50,529 nt of DNA from Anaerolineales bacterium (lineage in GTDB: Bacteria; Chloroflexota; Anaerolineae; Anaerolineales; UBA4823). Below, piece after piece: positions 1 through 8,747 of the stretch (position 1 is the stretch's first letter; each line of letters starts with the position of its first letter). Under the pieces are notes generated by a model. The model saw only the letters and a program-made list of their open reading frames with translations, made no database searches and was not told the DNA's origin. The translations under genes were made by a program, and so were the position numbers. The DNA is taken from contig JAGUYW010000089.1 of the NCBI GenBank assembly GCA_020061105.1, forward strand, positions 1-50,529, in the 5' to 3' direction.

Positions 1-526
1 AAGGCAGCATTTCAGGAAAAACAGTCACACGATTATAGATCTCTGGCTCGACGACCTGCTCAAAAATTCCGAACGGGTCGCCCGACTCGAGCCGCGGCGG
101 CCCCAGGCGGTAAACGCCGCGCTTGCGCAGCAGCAGCGAGTACATGCGCCGGTCGCGCTCATACCAACGCAAGCTGAACAGGCTGATCAAATGACCAAAT
201 TCGGGTGAGTGCGTCGGTTTTAGCGCCCCTTCTTGCTCGGGAGCGACCGCGCTGGGGAACATATCTGCCACCCGCAACCACGGCGCAGGCAAAAACTTGC
301 GATTTTCCGCCTCCACTGTCAAGGCCAGACGCTCGCCTGGAAAACCGCGCCAGTATGGCAGGCGGCGATGGTAGCTGACAGCATCCAGGGCGTGTTTGCG
401 CCAGCGGTAGGCGATGGCGCTGATGATCAGCAGCATGATGGCAAAAGCGGTGAGGGAATAAACCCGCGTCAAAATGCCGAGCAGGAAAACCAACACCAGA
501 AAAGGCCACCAGCTCAACGGCGCCAA
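1..526 (-). CDS. DUF58 domain protein, N-terminal part (cut by window edge)
   Basis: The reading frame runs off the left edge of the window, so only about 175 N-terminal residues are visible. The apparent start is a TTG at 524-526, just after the MoxR stop, with a GGAGG-like ribosome site inside the end of the MoxR gene. Two hydrophobic stretches near residues 5-18 and 25-38 look like membrane helices. The visible part ends in the pattern RGVYRLGPPRLESGDPFGIF, which is typical of DUF58 proteins. DUF58 proteins are commonly encoded next to MoxR ATPases and are thought to act with them in membrane-linked chaperone or maturation roles. The TTG start is inferred; no ATG lies nearby in frame. Confidence 0.8.
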   Translation of the reverse strand, partial: MAPLSWWPFLVLVFLLGILTRVYSLTAFAIMLLIISAIAYRWRKHALDAVSYHRRLPYWRGFPGERLALTVEAENRKFLPAPWLRVADMFPSAVAPEQEGALKPTHSPEFGHLISLFSLRWYERDRRMYSLLLRKRGVYRLGPPRLESGDPFGIFEQVVEPEIYNRVTVFPEMLP

Positions 527-527
527 T

Positions 528-1463
528 TCAGCCCTCCACCGGCGCGGCTACGCTTTCGACAATGCTGGCGACCAGTTCCTGCGGCTTGCGCCCGCGCAGT
601 TGCGCCTGCGGTGAGATCATCATACGATGGGTCAACACATGCGGCGCCAGGCGCTTGATATCGTCTGGAATGACATAATCGCGACCTTCGATGGCTGCCC
701 AGGCCTGGGCGGTCTGGTACAAAGCCAGGCTGGCGCGTGGGCTGGCGCCTAACTCGATCTCCGGGTGTTGGCGAGTGGCGTGGGCAATTTTGACTACGTA
801 ATCGCGCAGCGAATCTTCCATTCTGACCTGGCGACGCTGTTCCTGAAGCGCCAGGATCTCTTCGGGAGTGATGACCGGCTGCAGTTCGGGCAAGGGGTCA
901 GACAGGCAGAAGCGCTCTAAAATCTGCGCCTCTTCCCGCTCGTTGGGATAGCCGATCGCAATCCGCAGCAGGAAACGGTCGATCTGGGCTTCTGGCAGTG
1001 GGAAGGTGCCTTCCAACTCAACCGGGTTTTGAGTAGCCAGCACCAGAAACGGGCGCGGCAGCGGCCTGGTGACCCCATCCACGGTGACCTGGCGTTCTTG
1101 CATGGCTTCCAACAAGGCCGATTGGGTGCGCGGCGTGGCGCGGTTGATCTCGTCAGCCAACACAACCTGGCTGATGATCGGGCCAGGGCGGAATTCGAAG
1201 GCTTGCTCTTTCTGATTGAACCAGCTCAGACCGGTGACGTCCGAAGGCAATAGATCGGGAGTAAATTGCAGTCGGCGAAAGGAACAACCCAACGAGACCG
1301 CCAGGGCGCGCGCCAGAGTAGTTTTTCCGATGCCCGGCACATCTTCGAGCAGCACATGCCCTTCGCACAGCACGGCGGTCAAGGCCAGGTTAATCACCTC
1401 GTCTTTGCCAACAATCACTTTTTGGATGTTTTCCCGCACCCGGCGGGCAACTTGAGCAATCAT
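528..1463 (-). CDS. MoxR family AAA+ ATPase
   Basis: 311 residues, the usual size for MoxR ATPases. The Walker A motif (GIGKTT) lies near residue 46 and the Walker B (VVLADEINRA) near 100, followed by the AAA+ sensor region (LATQNPVELEGTFPLPEAQ) and the C-terminal lid. The family works as a chaperone-like ATPase in the cytoplasm, usually with a DUF58 and/or VWA partner. Here the DUF58 gene follows directly, its TTG lying 1 nt after the MoxR stop, so the two are surely co-transcribed and probably translationally coupled. The client is unknown. Confidence 0.95.
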   Translation of the reverse strand: MIAQVARRVRENIQKVIVGKDEVINLALTAVLCEGHVLLEDVPGIGKTTLARALAVSLGCSFRRLQFTPDLLPSDVTGLSWFNQKEQAFEFRPGPIISQVVLADEINRATPRTQSALLEAMQERQVTVDGVTRPLPRPFLVLATQNPVELEGTFPLPEAQIDRFLLRIAIGYPNEREEAQILERFCLSDPLPELQPVITPEEILALQEQRRQVRMEDSLRDYVVKIAHATRQHPEIELGASPRASLALYQTAQAWAAIEGRDYVIPDDIKRLAPHVLTHRMMISPQAQLRGRKPQELVASIVESVAAPVEG

Positions 1464-1472
1464 GAATGCCTC

Positions 1473-1601
1473 TTATTTCTCTGCAGGTTTACGACCCATT
1501 ACAACAAATAAACTATCTTCTTCCTTGACAGGTTCAAATGTGAATTCTTCGAATGTATGGAAATATTCCAAGGCTGCCCTCCCAAAAACAGGCAGCCAGG
1601 T
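1473..1601 (-). other. Short open frame, possible gene remnant upstream of moxR
   Basis: Between the stop at 1602-1604 and the TAA at 1473-1475 there is a 42-codon open frame that ends 9 bases before the MoxR ATG. Its composition looks protein-like: aromatic and acidic, ending in LFVVMGRKPAEK. The only usual start in it is a TTG at 1571, with no convincing ribosome site. The ending resembles the C-terminus of a larger enzyme such as a methyltransferase, so it may be a decayed gene end rather than a 32-residue protein. The rest of the 1464-1793 gap holds the ilvE promoter and a short GGCTGCC/GGCAGCC inverted repeat at about 1572-1592. Confidence 0.3.
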
Positions 1602-1697
1602 CAGCTAATTGTACAATACAAATGGAAATCGCGAAGAGGTTGATTTTTTCACCTCCGACGACCTTCCTTCCATGGACTAGGTAGCGAACTAAAAAAA

Positions 1698-1726
1698 TTG
1701 TCCCCACCGTTACTAGGTGTTATAAT
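1698..1726 (+). promoter_or_regulatory. Sigma-70-type promoter of ilvE
   Basis: TTGTCC (1698-1703) and TATAAT (1721-1726) are separated by exactly 17 bases. Transcription would start near 1733, giving a leader of about 60 bases before the ilvE ATG at 1794. The leader shows no leucine/valine/isoleucine-rich peptide or obvious attenuator. Confidence 0.75.
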
Positions 1727-1793
1727 CCACACCAGATGACATTGTCACATAGACCAAACACCCCTAATTCCCACATCCCGGAGGTGAAAAAAA

Positions 1794-2741
1794 ATGGAAA
1801 TATCGATGCCTAAGTTTGCTTATTTCCAAGGCAAAATCAGGCCCTATTCTGAAGCCAAAGTTGGCGTGCTCACGCATGCCCTGAATTATGGGACCGCCGT
1901 ATTTGGGGGTATGCGCGGCTATTGGAACCAGGACGAAGAGCAAATGTTCCTGTTTCGCCCGTTCGACCATTTCAAACGCCTACTCGACTCGGCGCGCCTG
2001 CTGATGATGGAGTTCGACCTGACCCCCCAAAGCCTGACCCAGGTCGCCATCGACCTGCTGCATGCCGAGGATTATCGCTGCAATGTCTATTTGCGCCCGT
2101 TGGCGTATAAATCCGACGAGATCATCGGGGTGAAGCTGCATGGACTGCAGAACGAGCTGAGCATCATTGCCATCCCCTTCGAACGCTACGTTACCAACGA
2201 CACGGATGCCCATGTTACTTTCTCATCCTGGCGGCGGTTGGACGACAATATGATCCCGGCGCGCGGCAAGATCAGCGGCGCGTACGCCAACTCAGCTTTT
2301 ATCAAAACAGACGCGGTGCTTTCAGGTTTTGACGAAGCACTGGTTCTCAATCAAGATGGTCATATCTCAGAAGGCAGCGCCATGAATATCTTTATGGTGC
2401 GCAATGGCGTTGTCATTACCCCACCGGTGACGGATAATATTTTGGAAGGCATCACCCGGCGGTCAACCATCGAACTACTGCGCCAGGAACTCGGTATGAC
2501 GGTGATCGAACGCTCGATCGACCGCACCGAAGTCTACCTGTGCGAAGAGTTCTTCATGACCGGCACTGCCGCCCAGGTCACCGCGGTGACCAAAGTGGAC
2601 CATCGCCCGATTGGCAGCGGCGTGATGGGACCGGTCACCGAACAACTGCGCCAGGCCTTCAGCGATGCTGTGTACGGGCGCAACCCGAAATATCGCCACT
2701 GGCTGACCCCCGTTTACGCCAAAGTGGCCGAACCAGCCTGA
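1794..2741 (+). CDS. ilvE: Branched-chain-amino-acid aminotransferase
   Basis: 315 residues, a class IV PLP aminotransferase of normal length. It transfers the amino group between glutamate and the 2-oxo acids of Leu, Ile and Val in the cytoplasm. The catalytic lysine is in RGKISGAYANSA (near residue 159). The class IV signature around EALVLNQDGHISEGSAMNIF (near 180-200) and the late TGTAAQVTAV motif are present. Start choice: GGAGGTG lies 7-9 bases before the ATG at 1794; a second ATG four codons on is less well placed. The 3' end overlaps the convergent phosphoesterase gene by 28 bases. Confidence 0.93.
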   Translation: MEISMPKFAYFQGKIRPYSEAKVGVLTHALNYGTAVFGGMRGYWNQDEEQMFLFRPFDHFKRLLDSARLLMMEFDLTPQSLTQVAIDLLHAEDYRCNVYLRPLAYKSDEIIGVKLHGLQNELSIIAIPFERYVTNDTDAHVTFSSWRRLDDNMIPARGKISGAYANSAFIKTDAVLSGFDEALVLNQDGHISEGSAMNIFMVRNGVVITPPVTDNILEGITRRSTIELLRQELGMTVIERSIDRTEVYLCEEFFMTGTAAQVTAVTKVDHRPIGSGVMGPVTEQLRQAFSDAVYGRNPKYRHWLTPVYAKVAEPA

Positions 2742-3298
2742 TTAGATAGCGCTAAAATTTCACCCGAGACCTCGTTCTCAGCAGAAATGCGTAAAACGCC
2801 GATGCTGCGAGCGAGGTCTTTTCGATCCGGCAGATGCGGCGAACCCGGGTTAAAAAACAACTGCCCGTCGATCCATTGGTTGAGCGCCGTATGCCCGTGA
2901 CCAAACACAATCACCCGGGCGTCTGGGAAAGCAGCCTGCAAACGCGGCAGCAAACGGCTGTGCTGGTAGCCATGCCGGTAGAAAAAAGGCTTATCCCACA
3001 GGTACTGTTTCCAAGAGCCATGCCCGTGGGCCATGCCGATCTGCACGCCTTGAAAATCCAAGCAGCGTTTCGAAGGTAAATGGGGCAGCCATAACCAGTC
3101 GCGGTTGCCGCGTACTGCAAAGACCGGGGCGACTTGCTCCAGTTCTGCTAATATTGCCGGAGCAGAGATATCGCCGGCATGCAAGATGGCCTGCACCCCG
3201 GCGGCGCGGAAATGCGGGATCACCTCCGGATGCAGCCGGCGCACCCGATCTGGGATGTGCGTATCAGCAATCACTCCCAGAACAACCATCGCCATCAT
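2714..3298 (-). CDS. MJ0936/YfcE-type metallophosphoesterase
   Basis: 194 residues from the ATG at 3298, which overlaps the stop of the upstream acetyltransferase gene as ATGA. Metal-binding motifs of the calcineurin-like fold are all visible: ADTHIPD near the N-terminus (D-x-H), HAGDIS (G-D), GNRDW (G-N-x-D), then MAHGHG and FGHGH. Proteins of this small family hydrolyse phosphodiesters in vitro; the cellular substrate is usually unknown. The coupling to an Eis-like acetyltransferase gives no clear pathway. The frame extends 27 codons further upstream into the acetyltransferase gene, but the ATGA start fits the alignment with the family. Confidence 0.88.
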   Translation of the reverse strand: MMAMVVLGVIADTHIPDRVRRLHPEVIPHFRAAGVQAILHAGDISAPAILAELEQVAPVFAVRGNRDWLWLPHLPSKRCLDFQGVQIGMAHGHGSWKQYLWDKPFFYRHGYQHSRLLPRLQAAFPDARVIVFGHGHTALNQWIDGQLFFNPGSPHLPDRKDLARSIGVLRISAENEVSGEILALSNQAGSATLA

Positions 3299-4680
3299 GC
3301 TACCGGCCAAACGTTGGAGGTTTGTTTGGGGAACAAGCTGCCCAACAGCACTTGCGCGCTGTCGGAGTTGCTGTAACAATCGGCAAAGGCGTAGTCTAAT
3401 TCTTCGAGAGAACGGTAGCCAAAGAGTAATTGCAAGAAGGTCAGCCCTGGAAAGAGCGCATCGCCGGAATGAGGGTAGGGTTCTGGCTGCCAGTCTTCTA
3501 CTGAAACCAGTCTCCCCCTCTCGAACCTCAAAAGCAGCCCCGAGGTATAAAAACTCAGCTTCAATTCTCCGCTATGCCCGGCAAGAACCGAACCGGTCAG
3601 GCGCTGTTCTAAAATCGGAGCGACCAGGCGCAAAAAGCCGGCCGGGTCTGGCAAACGCAGGTACCAGGCATAGGGCTTGCGTTGGCGCGGCAACAATCCT
3701 GCCATGGCCTGGTAGGCCGGGTGTTCTTCGCCAAACCACAGGCCAAACGAAGACACCTCGGGCTGTTTTTCATCCTGGGCAGCATTTTTCTGCCCGGTTG
3801 CTAACAGATAGCGGATCACACTGGGCGTTACTTCCGCCCACGAAACGCCAGCCTTCAATTCGTAAAGCTGCGCCGACAGGCCAAAGCCCCAATTAAACGG
3901 CGAATGTGCCAAAAAGCCCACCGCCTCGCCGTCTGTACTTTCGATCATGCGCAGTTCCAGGCGGTTTACATTTTCTGCGCTTTTGCCGGTTAATTCATAT
4001 TGCCACAACGCTTCATCGTGTAAACAACTGACCAACGAACGTTGGCAGCCGTGCTGGTAAAGCTCAGCCATGAAAGGCTGGTCAGCGGGTTGAGCCGGGC
4101 GGACAATATACGGCTCGCTCTGATCTTCCTTCAATTTGGGGTGGTTGGCCTGGTAGCCCACCCGGCCGCCGCCCAGGTTGAGCACCATTTCGTAGCCAAA
4201 CAAACGGTAATAATACGGGATGCCGGTGATTGCCTGAACCAGGTAACCGCGCTCGGTGCACCACTGGTGAACAACTTCGAACTGGGCACGCACCAGGCCA
4301 CGCTTGCGATACTCTGGAAGCGTGCCCACCAGTTCAGGCCGCCCGACAGCGAAAGGCACCCCGGCAAAACTCCAGGTCTGTGGAATTAAATTGAGCGACG
4401 AGACGATCTGGCCTGTTTTGGCATCTTCCACAATCGTGAAGTCGCCAGGGGTCAAAGTGGGGTGCGGCAAGGTCAGCAGATCATGCGTCCAGGCAGCCAG
4501 GCGAGGGTCGGGTTGATCGGGCCCATCATCGCTGTGAATGCGGGCATTAAAATCAGCCAAGGCCTGGGCGTCTTTTACGCGCCCTTTGCGCAAAATCAAC
4601 CCATCGCCCAGGTCGCGAAGATGAAGTTGGGATTGGCGTGCTGTAGTCGGCAAGGAACCTCCAGGCGCTTCCCCATTCAA
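3295..4680 (-). CDS. Eis-like GNAT acetyltransferase with C-terminal SCP2-like domain
   Basis: 461 residues. The N-terminal half is a GNAT fold: the acetyl-CoA loop region reads ELVGTLPEYRKRGLVRAQFE near residue 116, an RKRG variant of Q/RxxGxG. A second degenerate GNAT-like segment follows, then a C-terminal region (about 365-450) that resembles sterol-carrier-type domains of the Eis family. Eis proteins acetylate amines such as lysines or aminoglycosides; the substrate here is not known. Transcription likely starts from the -10 box at 4706-4711 (minus strand), part of a symmetric divergent promoter shared with wecB. It is translationally coupled to the downstream phosphoesterase. Confidence 0.82.
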   Translation of the reverse strand: MNGEAPGGSLPTTARQSQLHLRDLGDGLILRKGRVKDAQALADFNARIHSDDGPDQPDPRLAAWTHDLLTLPHPTLTPGDFTIVEDAKTGQIVSSLNLIPQTWSFAGVPFAVGRPELVGTLPEYRKRGLVRAQFEVVHQWCTERGYLVQAITGIPYYYRLFGYEMVLNLGGGRVGYQANHPKLKEDQSEPYIVRPAQPADQPFMAELYQHGCQRSLVSCLHDEALWQYELTGKSAENVNRLELRMIESTDGEAVGFLAHSPFNWGFGLSAQLYELKAGVSWAEVTPSVIRYLLATGQKNAAQDEKQPEVSSFGLWFGEEHPAYQAMAGLLPRQRKPYAWYLRLPDPAGFLRLVAPILEQRLTGSVLAGHSGELKLSFYTSGLLLRFERGRLVSVEDWQPEPYPHSGDALFPGLTFLQLLFGYRSLEELDYAFADCYSNSDSAQVLLGSLFPKQTSNVWPVA

Positions 4681-4704
4681 AATACTTCCGGGGATTAGCG
4701 CCTA

Positions 4705-4722
4705 GATTATACTGTTATAATC
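4705..4722. promoter_or_regulatory. Palindromic divergent promoter between GNAT gene and wecB
   Basis: The sequence GATTATACTGTTATAATC is a perfect inverted repeat holding a TATAAT on each strand: 4706-4711 read on the minus strand and 4716-4721 read on the plus strand. The plus-strand box ends 7 bases before the wecB ATG at 4729, so the wecB transcript would begin at or very near its start codon. No strong -35 element is visible on either side. Confidence 0.65.
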
Positions 4723-4728
4723 GCTTTC

Positions 4729-5853
4729 ATGAAACCCCAACCCCTCAACATCATGCACATCGTTGGAGCGCGCCCCAATTATATGAAAATTGCTCCGATC
4801 ATGGCGGAAATGGTATTACGCCCGCAGCTTTTTCGGCAAACCTGCGTCCACACTGGGCAGCACTACGACGCCAATATGTCGGAAATTTTCTTTCACGACC
4901 TGGGCATGCCCCAGCCCGATATCTATCTGAAAGTCGGCTCTGGCACACATGCCGAACAGACCGCCCGCATCATGCTGGCCTTCGAACCGCTGGTGCTGCA
5001 AGAACGTCCCGATTGGGTGATTGTGGTGGGCGATGTCAATTCGACCATCGCCTGCGCCTTGGTGTGCGCCAAGCTGGGCATTCCAGTAGCGCATGTGGAA
5101 GCCGGGCTGCGCTCGTTTGACCGCAGCATGCCCGAGGAGATCAACCGACTGCTGACTGACCAGATCGCAGATTTGTTATTCACCCCTTCGAAAGATGGCG
5201 ACGCCAACCTGCTCCGAGAAGGCATCCCAGCCCAGAAAATTCATTTTGTGGGCAACGTGATGATCGATACCTTGGTGCGCATGCTGCCCAAAATCGAGGC
5301 CAACCCCACTCCTGCCCGGCTGGGTCTGAAAGAACGTGAGTACGTATTGGTGACGCTGCACCGCCCGGTCAACGTGGATGATCCACAGCGCTTGCAAGCC
5401 ATTATGGGCGCGCTGGTAAGAATTGCCAAAGATCTACCGGTGGTCTTTCCGGTGCACCCGCGCACCCGCAAGCAGTTGGCAGAGATCGGTTTTGACGAAG
5501 CGAACTTCGCCGGCGAAAAGGCAGGGCTGCGGCTGCTCGAACCACTCGGCTACCTGGACTTCCTGGCGCTGATGCGCAGCGCTCGCCTGGCGCTGACCGA
5601 CTCAGGCGGCATTCAGGAAGAGACGACCTTCCTGGGCGTGCCGTGCCTGACCGCCCGGCCAAATACAGAACGCCCGGTGACCGTCGAAGTTGGCACGAAC
5701 CGCCTGATTGACAGCACCCCCGAGGCCATCCTCAGCGCGGTGGAACAGGCGCTTAACGTTCCAGATGTCCAGAAAGGCAGGATTCCTGACTTTTGGGATG
5801 GCAAAGCCGCTCAACGGATTGTTGAGGTCTTTGCGCAATTGGCTGCCAGATAA
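4729..5853 (+). CDS. wecB: UDP-N-acetylglucosamine 2-epimerase (non-hydrolysing)
   Basis: 374 residues, full length. It interconverts UDP-GlcNAc and UDP-ManNAc for cell-surface polysaccharides. The family start MHIVGARPNYMKIAP, the VGDVNST loop, the HVEAGLRSFDRSMPEE catalytic region, the TLHRPVNVDD histidine motif and the late DSGGIQEE nucleotide-binding motif are all present. The ATG at 4729 has no Shine-Dalgarno sequence and lies only 7 bases after a TATAAT box, so the mRNA may be leaderless. No other surface-sugar genes are nearby. It converges on hemL with 46 bases between the stops. Confidence 0.93.
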   Translation: MKPQPLNIMHIVGARPNYMKIAPIMAEMVLRPQLFRQTCVHTGQHYDANMSEIFFHDLGMPQPDIYLKVGSGTHAEQTARIMLAFEPLVLQERPDWVIVVGDVNSTIACALVCAKLGIPVAHVEAGLRSFDRSMPEEINRLLTDQIADLLFTPSKDGDANLLREGIPAQKIHFVGNVMIDTLVRMLPKIEANPTPARLGLKEREYVLVTLHRPVNVDDPQRLQAIMGALVRIAKDLPVVFPVHPRTRKQLAEIGFDEANFAGEKAGLRLLEPLGYLDFLALMRSARLALTDSGGIQEETTFLGVPCLTARPNTERPVTVEVGTNRLIDSTPEAILSAVEQALNVPDVQKGRIPDFWDGKAAQRIVEVFAQLAAR

Positions 5854-5899
5854 ACTTCAAACAAACAATAAAATTGAGAGTCCGGCGCTGGAACTATTG

Positions 5900-7192
5900 T
5901 TACACCAGCGAATGAAAAGCAACCTGGGCGGCAGCAAGGGTGGCGTCGATCACCTCGTCGGTGTGGGCGGTCGAGATAAAACCAGCCTCGAACTGCGACG
6001 GCGCCAGGTAAACGCCATTCTCTAACATGCTCTGGAAGAAACGCCCAAAACGACCGGTATCGCAGGTCTTGACGGTTGGCCAATCCACGACCGGGGTCTC
6101 GGTAAAGAAGAGCGAGAACATCGACCCCACCCGGGTTTGCTGCACCGGAATGCCGGTGGCCTGGGCTAACTGTCCGATGCCGAGACACAGGCGCTCAGCG
6201 GCTTGCTCCAGCCGCTGCCAGACGCCCGGCTCTTGCAGAGCACGTAAAGTGATCAGCCCGGCTGTCATCGCCAACGGATTGCCAGACAAGGTGCCGGCCT
6301 GGTAGACTGGCCCCGAGGGCGCGATCAGGCGCATGATGTCTGCCCGCCCGCCGTAAGCGCCGACCGGCAAACCGCCGCCAATCACCTTGCCCAAAGTGGT
6401 CAAATCGGGCTGGATGTCATACAAGGTCTGAGCGCCGCCAGAATGGACGCGAAAACCGGTCATCACTTCGTCAAAAATCAACAGCGCCCCAAAACGGCTG
6501 GTCAACTGGCGCAGCCCTTGCAAGAAACCCGGCGTTGGCGGCACAACCCCCATATTGCCTGCCACCGGCTCGACAATCACTGCGGCGATCTGCTCAGGAT
6601 AATGGGCGAAAATTAACTCTAAGGATTGCAAGTCATTGAAGGGGGCTGTCAGGGTATCCTGGGCGGTTGCAGCGGGCACGCCAGGCGAATCGGGCAGCCC
6701 CAACGTGGCCACCCCAGAACCGGCCTGCACCAACAGCATATCGGCATGGCCGTGATAACAGCCTTCGAACTTGATGATTTTATCGCGTTGAGTGAAAGCA
6801 CGCGCCAGCCGTAGAGCGCTCATCGTGGCCTCGGTGCCCGAATTGACAAAGCGTAACATCTCCATCTGCGGCATAAACTGCCGGATCATGCCCGCCAGTT
6901 CCGTCTCTAAAGGGCTGGGAGCGCCATAACTGGTGCCACGCTCGACAGCAGCTTTGAGGGCTTCAACGACGCGCCCTTCGGCATGTCCCAGGATCAACGG
7001 GCCCCACGAAAGCACATAATCGATAAAGCGGTTGCCATCCACATCGAACAAGTACGGGCCCTCGCCGCGATCAATGAACAACGGCTGTCCTCCTACGGCG
7101 CGGAAGGCGCGCACGGGCGAATCGACTCCGCCGGGTAAGACTTGTTGAGCTTGTCGGAAAAGTTCCTGGGAACGGGTAGTGATCAAAGTCAT
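5900..7192 (-). CDS. hemL: Glutamate-1-semialdehyde 2,1-aminomutase
   Basis: 430 residues from the ATG at 7192, which has GAGGAG a few bases upstream. The frame also has an ATG four codons earlier, inside that ribosome site. This PLP enzyme makes 5-aminolevulinate from glutamate-1-semialdehyde, the second step of the C5 route that HemA begins. PLP-lysine motif [18 protein letters not shown] is near residue 265, with the family N-terminus [12 protein letters not shown] and the GCYHGH motif. It is last in the heme run, 23 bases after hemY. Confidence 0.95.
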   Translation of the reverse strand: MTLITTRSQELFRQAQQVLPGGVDSPVRAFRAVGGQPLFIDRGEGPYLFDVDGNRFIDYVLSWGPLILGHAEGRVVEALKAAVERGTSYGAPSPLETELAGMIRQFMPQMEMLRFVNSGTEATMSALRLARAFTQRDKIIKFEGCYHGHADMLLVQAGSGVATLGLPDSPGVPAATAQDTLTAPFNDLQSLELIFAHYPEQIAAVIVEPVAGNMGVVPPTPGFLQGLRQLTSRFGALLIFDEVMTGFRVHSGGAQTLYDIQPDLTTLGKVIGGGLPVGAYGGRADIMRLIAPSGPVYQAGTLSGNPLAMTAGLITLRALQEPGVWQRLEQAAERLCLGIGQLAQATGIPVQQTRVGSMFSLFFTETPVVDWPTVKTCDTGRFGRFFQSMLENGVYLAPSQFEAGFISTAHTDEVIDATLAAAQVAFHSLV

Positions 7193-7215
7193 GGCTCTCC
7201 TCATACACGTTATTG

Positions 7216-8721
7216 TTATAAGAGATATTCAGCCGCTTGCTGACCGGAATGGATACAATCTGGAATCCCAATGCCGCGATAACCATTGCCAGCAAGAGCG
7301 ATTCCTGGCCAACGCTGAAGGGCTGCTTCGATGCGCTCCAGGCGCTGCGGGTGGCCTATATTATACTGTGGCATGGCGCGCTCCCAAATGAAAACCCGCC
7401 ACAACAAAGGAGAGGCGTCAATCCCCAAAGTCAGGCGCACTTCTTCTTTCGCCAGTTCCAGCAATCCGGCTTCATCCCAGGGAATTTCGGCCTCCTGACC
7501 CGCCCGACCAATAAACACCCGTAAAAGGGCTGAGTCCTGTGGGGCGCGGTGCGGGAATTTTGTGGAAGTCCAGGTGCAAGCCAACGCCTTACGTCCCTCG
7601 CGGCGCGGGATCACGTAACCATAACCATCCAAGGGACGCCCCAGGTCGGCCTGGCGATAAGCCATCGAAACCGTAGCGGTCGACACATAAGGGATAGCCT
7701 GTAACTCATGGCTCAGGCCAGGGTCAAGTTCAGCCAGGAGTTGGCCGGCAGCAAAAGCCGGCGTGGCCAAAATAATTGCATCTGCAGACAAACTTTCGCC
7801 TTTTTCCAGCCATATTCGATAGCGTCCAGCCGGAACGGAAGTTTGCTCAGGGGGATTAGCAGGATCATGCAGCGCTTCGATGCGCTGCACAGCCGCGTTC
7901 AGGCGCAGATCAACTCCAAAATCTGATAGACGCGCCGTCAATCCATCGACGATTTCTGCTAAACCATTGGTGGGGGTCAAGAAAATGCTGCGGTTATTAG
8001 CACTGCTGGCAATAGCAGCCGGAACGCCTGCAGGAGAGGACACCCCGCCAGGCGCTGGGTGTCCAGCAGCAGGGCTCTGCCGGGCGCGCAGTCGCCGGGC
8101 AGCCAGGGCGCCTTTGACCAGGCCGCCATGCTTTAATTCCCACTCTCGCAAATAGGGAAAAGTCGATTGCAGGCTGAGTTGGTCGCCATCCCCAGCATAA
8201 ATGCCGCTCATGAGCGGCTCGATCAGGTTTTCATAAGCCGAGCGACCGAGACGCCGGGAGACGAAGTTTCCCAGGCTTTCGTCGCCATCCAAGGGGCGCG
8301 ACGGGAGAAAGAAATCCAGCCCCATGCGAGCTTTCTGCGGCCAGGAGAGCAGGCCGGTACGCAGCATGGGCATAAATTGGGTTGGCACCATCATCGTCAA
8401 CCCTTCTGGCAATGGTCGCAAGCGTTGGCCATGTAAGACATAGGTGTTTTTTTGATGAGGGTTGGTGCCTTGCAAGCGATCTTCCAATCCCAACTCGCGA
8501 CATAACTGCACAGCCCAAGGTTTGGAGCGCAAGAAGGTGTCCGGCCCGCCTTCAATCACAAAACCATCCACGCGATCAGTAACAATTTTGCCACCCCAGT
8601 AATTTGCGGCTTCTAAAACCGTCACTTCCAGGGGCAGGTTCTCCTGGCGGGCTTTTTTACTCAAGTGGTAGGCGGCTGCCAGCCCTGCGATGCCACCGCC
8701 GATAACAACAATTTTCTGCAT
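7216..8721 (-). CDS. hemY: Protoporphyrinogen/coproporphyrinogen oxidase (HemY/HemG type, FAD)
   Basis: 501 residues from the ATG at 8721. The open frame continues far upstream into hemE, but the FAD-binding [15 protein letters not shown] motif begins 4 residues after this ATG, which fixes the start. Downstream motifs [14 protein letters not shown] and the C-terminal [17 protein letters not shown] belong to the flavin-dependent porphyrinogen oxidase family. An Ala/Pro/Arg-rich insert lies near residues 208-240. The enzyme oxidises either protoporphyrinogen IX or coproporphyrinogen III; sequence reading alone cannot say which. The gene is 26 bases after hemE. Confidence 0.9.
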   Translation of the reverse strand: MQKIVVIGGGIAGLAAAYHLSKKARQENLPLEVTVLEAANYWGGKIVTDRVDGFVIEGGPDTFLRSKPWAVQLCRELGLEDRLQGTNPHQKNTYVLHGQRLRPLPEGLTMMVPTQFMPMLRTGLLSWPQKARMGLDFFLPSRPLDGDESLGNFVSRRLGRSAYENLIEPLMSGIYAGDGDQLSLQSTFPYLREWELKHGGLVKGALAARRLRARQSPAAGHPAPGGVSSPAGVPAAIASSANNRSIFLTPTNGLAEIVDGLTARLSDFGVDLRLNAAVQRIEALHDPANPPEQTSVPAGRYRIWLEKGESLSADAIILATPAFAAGQLLAELDPGLSHELQAIPYVSTATVSMAYRQADLGRPLDGYGYVIPRREGRKALACTWTSTKFPHRAPQDSALLRVFIGRAGQEAEIPWDEAGLLELAKEEVRLTLGIDASPLLWRVFIWERAMPQYNIGHPQRLERIEAALQRWPGIALAGNGYRGIGIPDCIHSGQQAAEYLL

Positions 8722-8747
8722 CCTTACTCCTGACCAGGCGCTTTCGT

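Noticed and set aside
233-658. Plus-strand open frame over the moxR/DUF58 junction
   Set aside because: Opposite to two clear genes; no motif and Gln/His/Arg-rich composition typical of a shadow frame.
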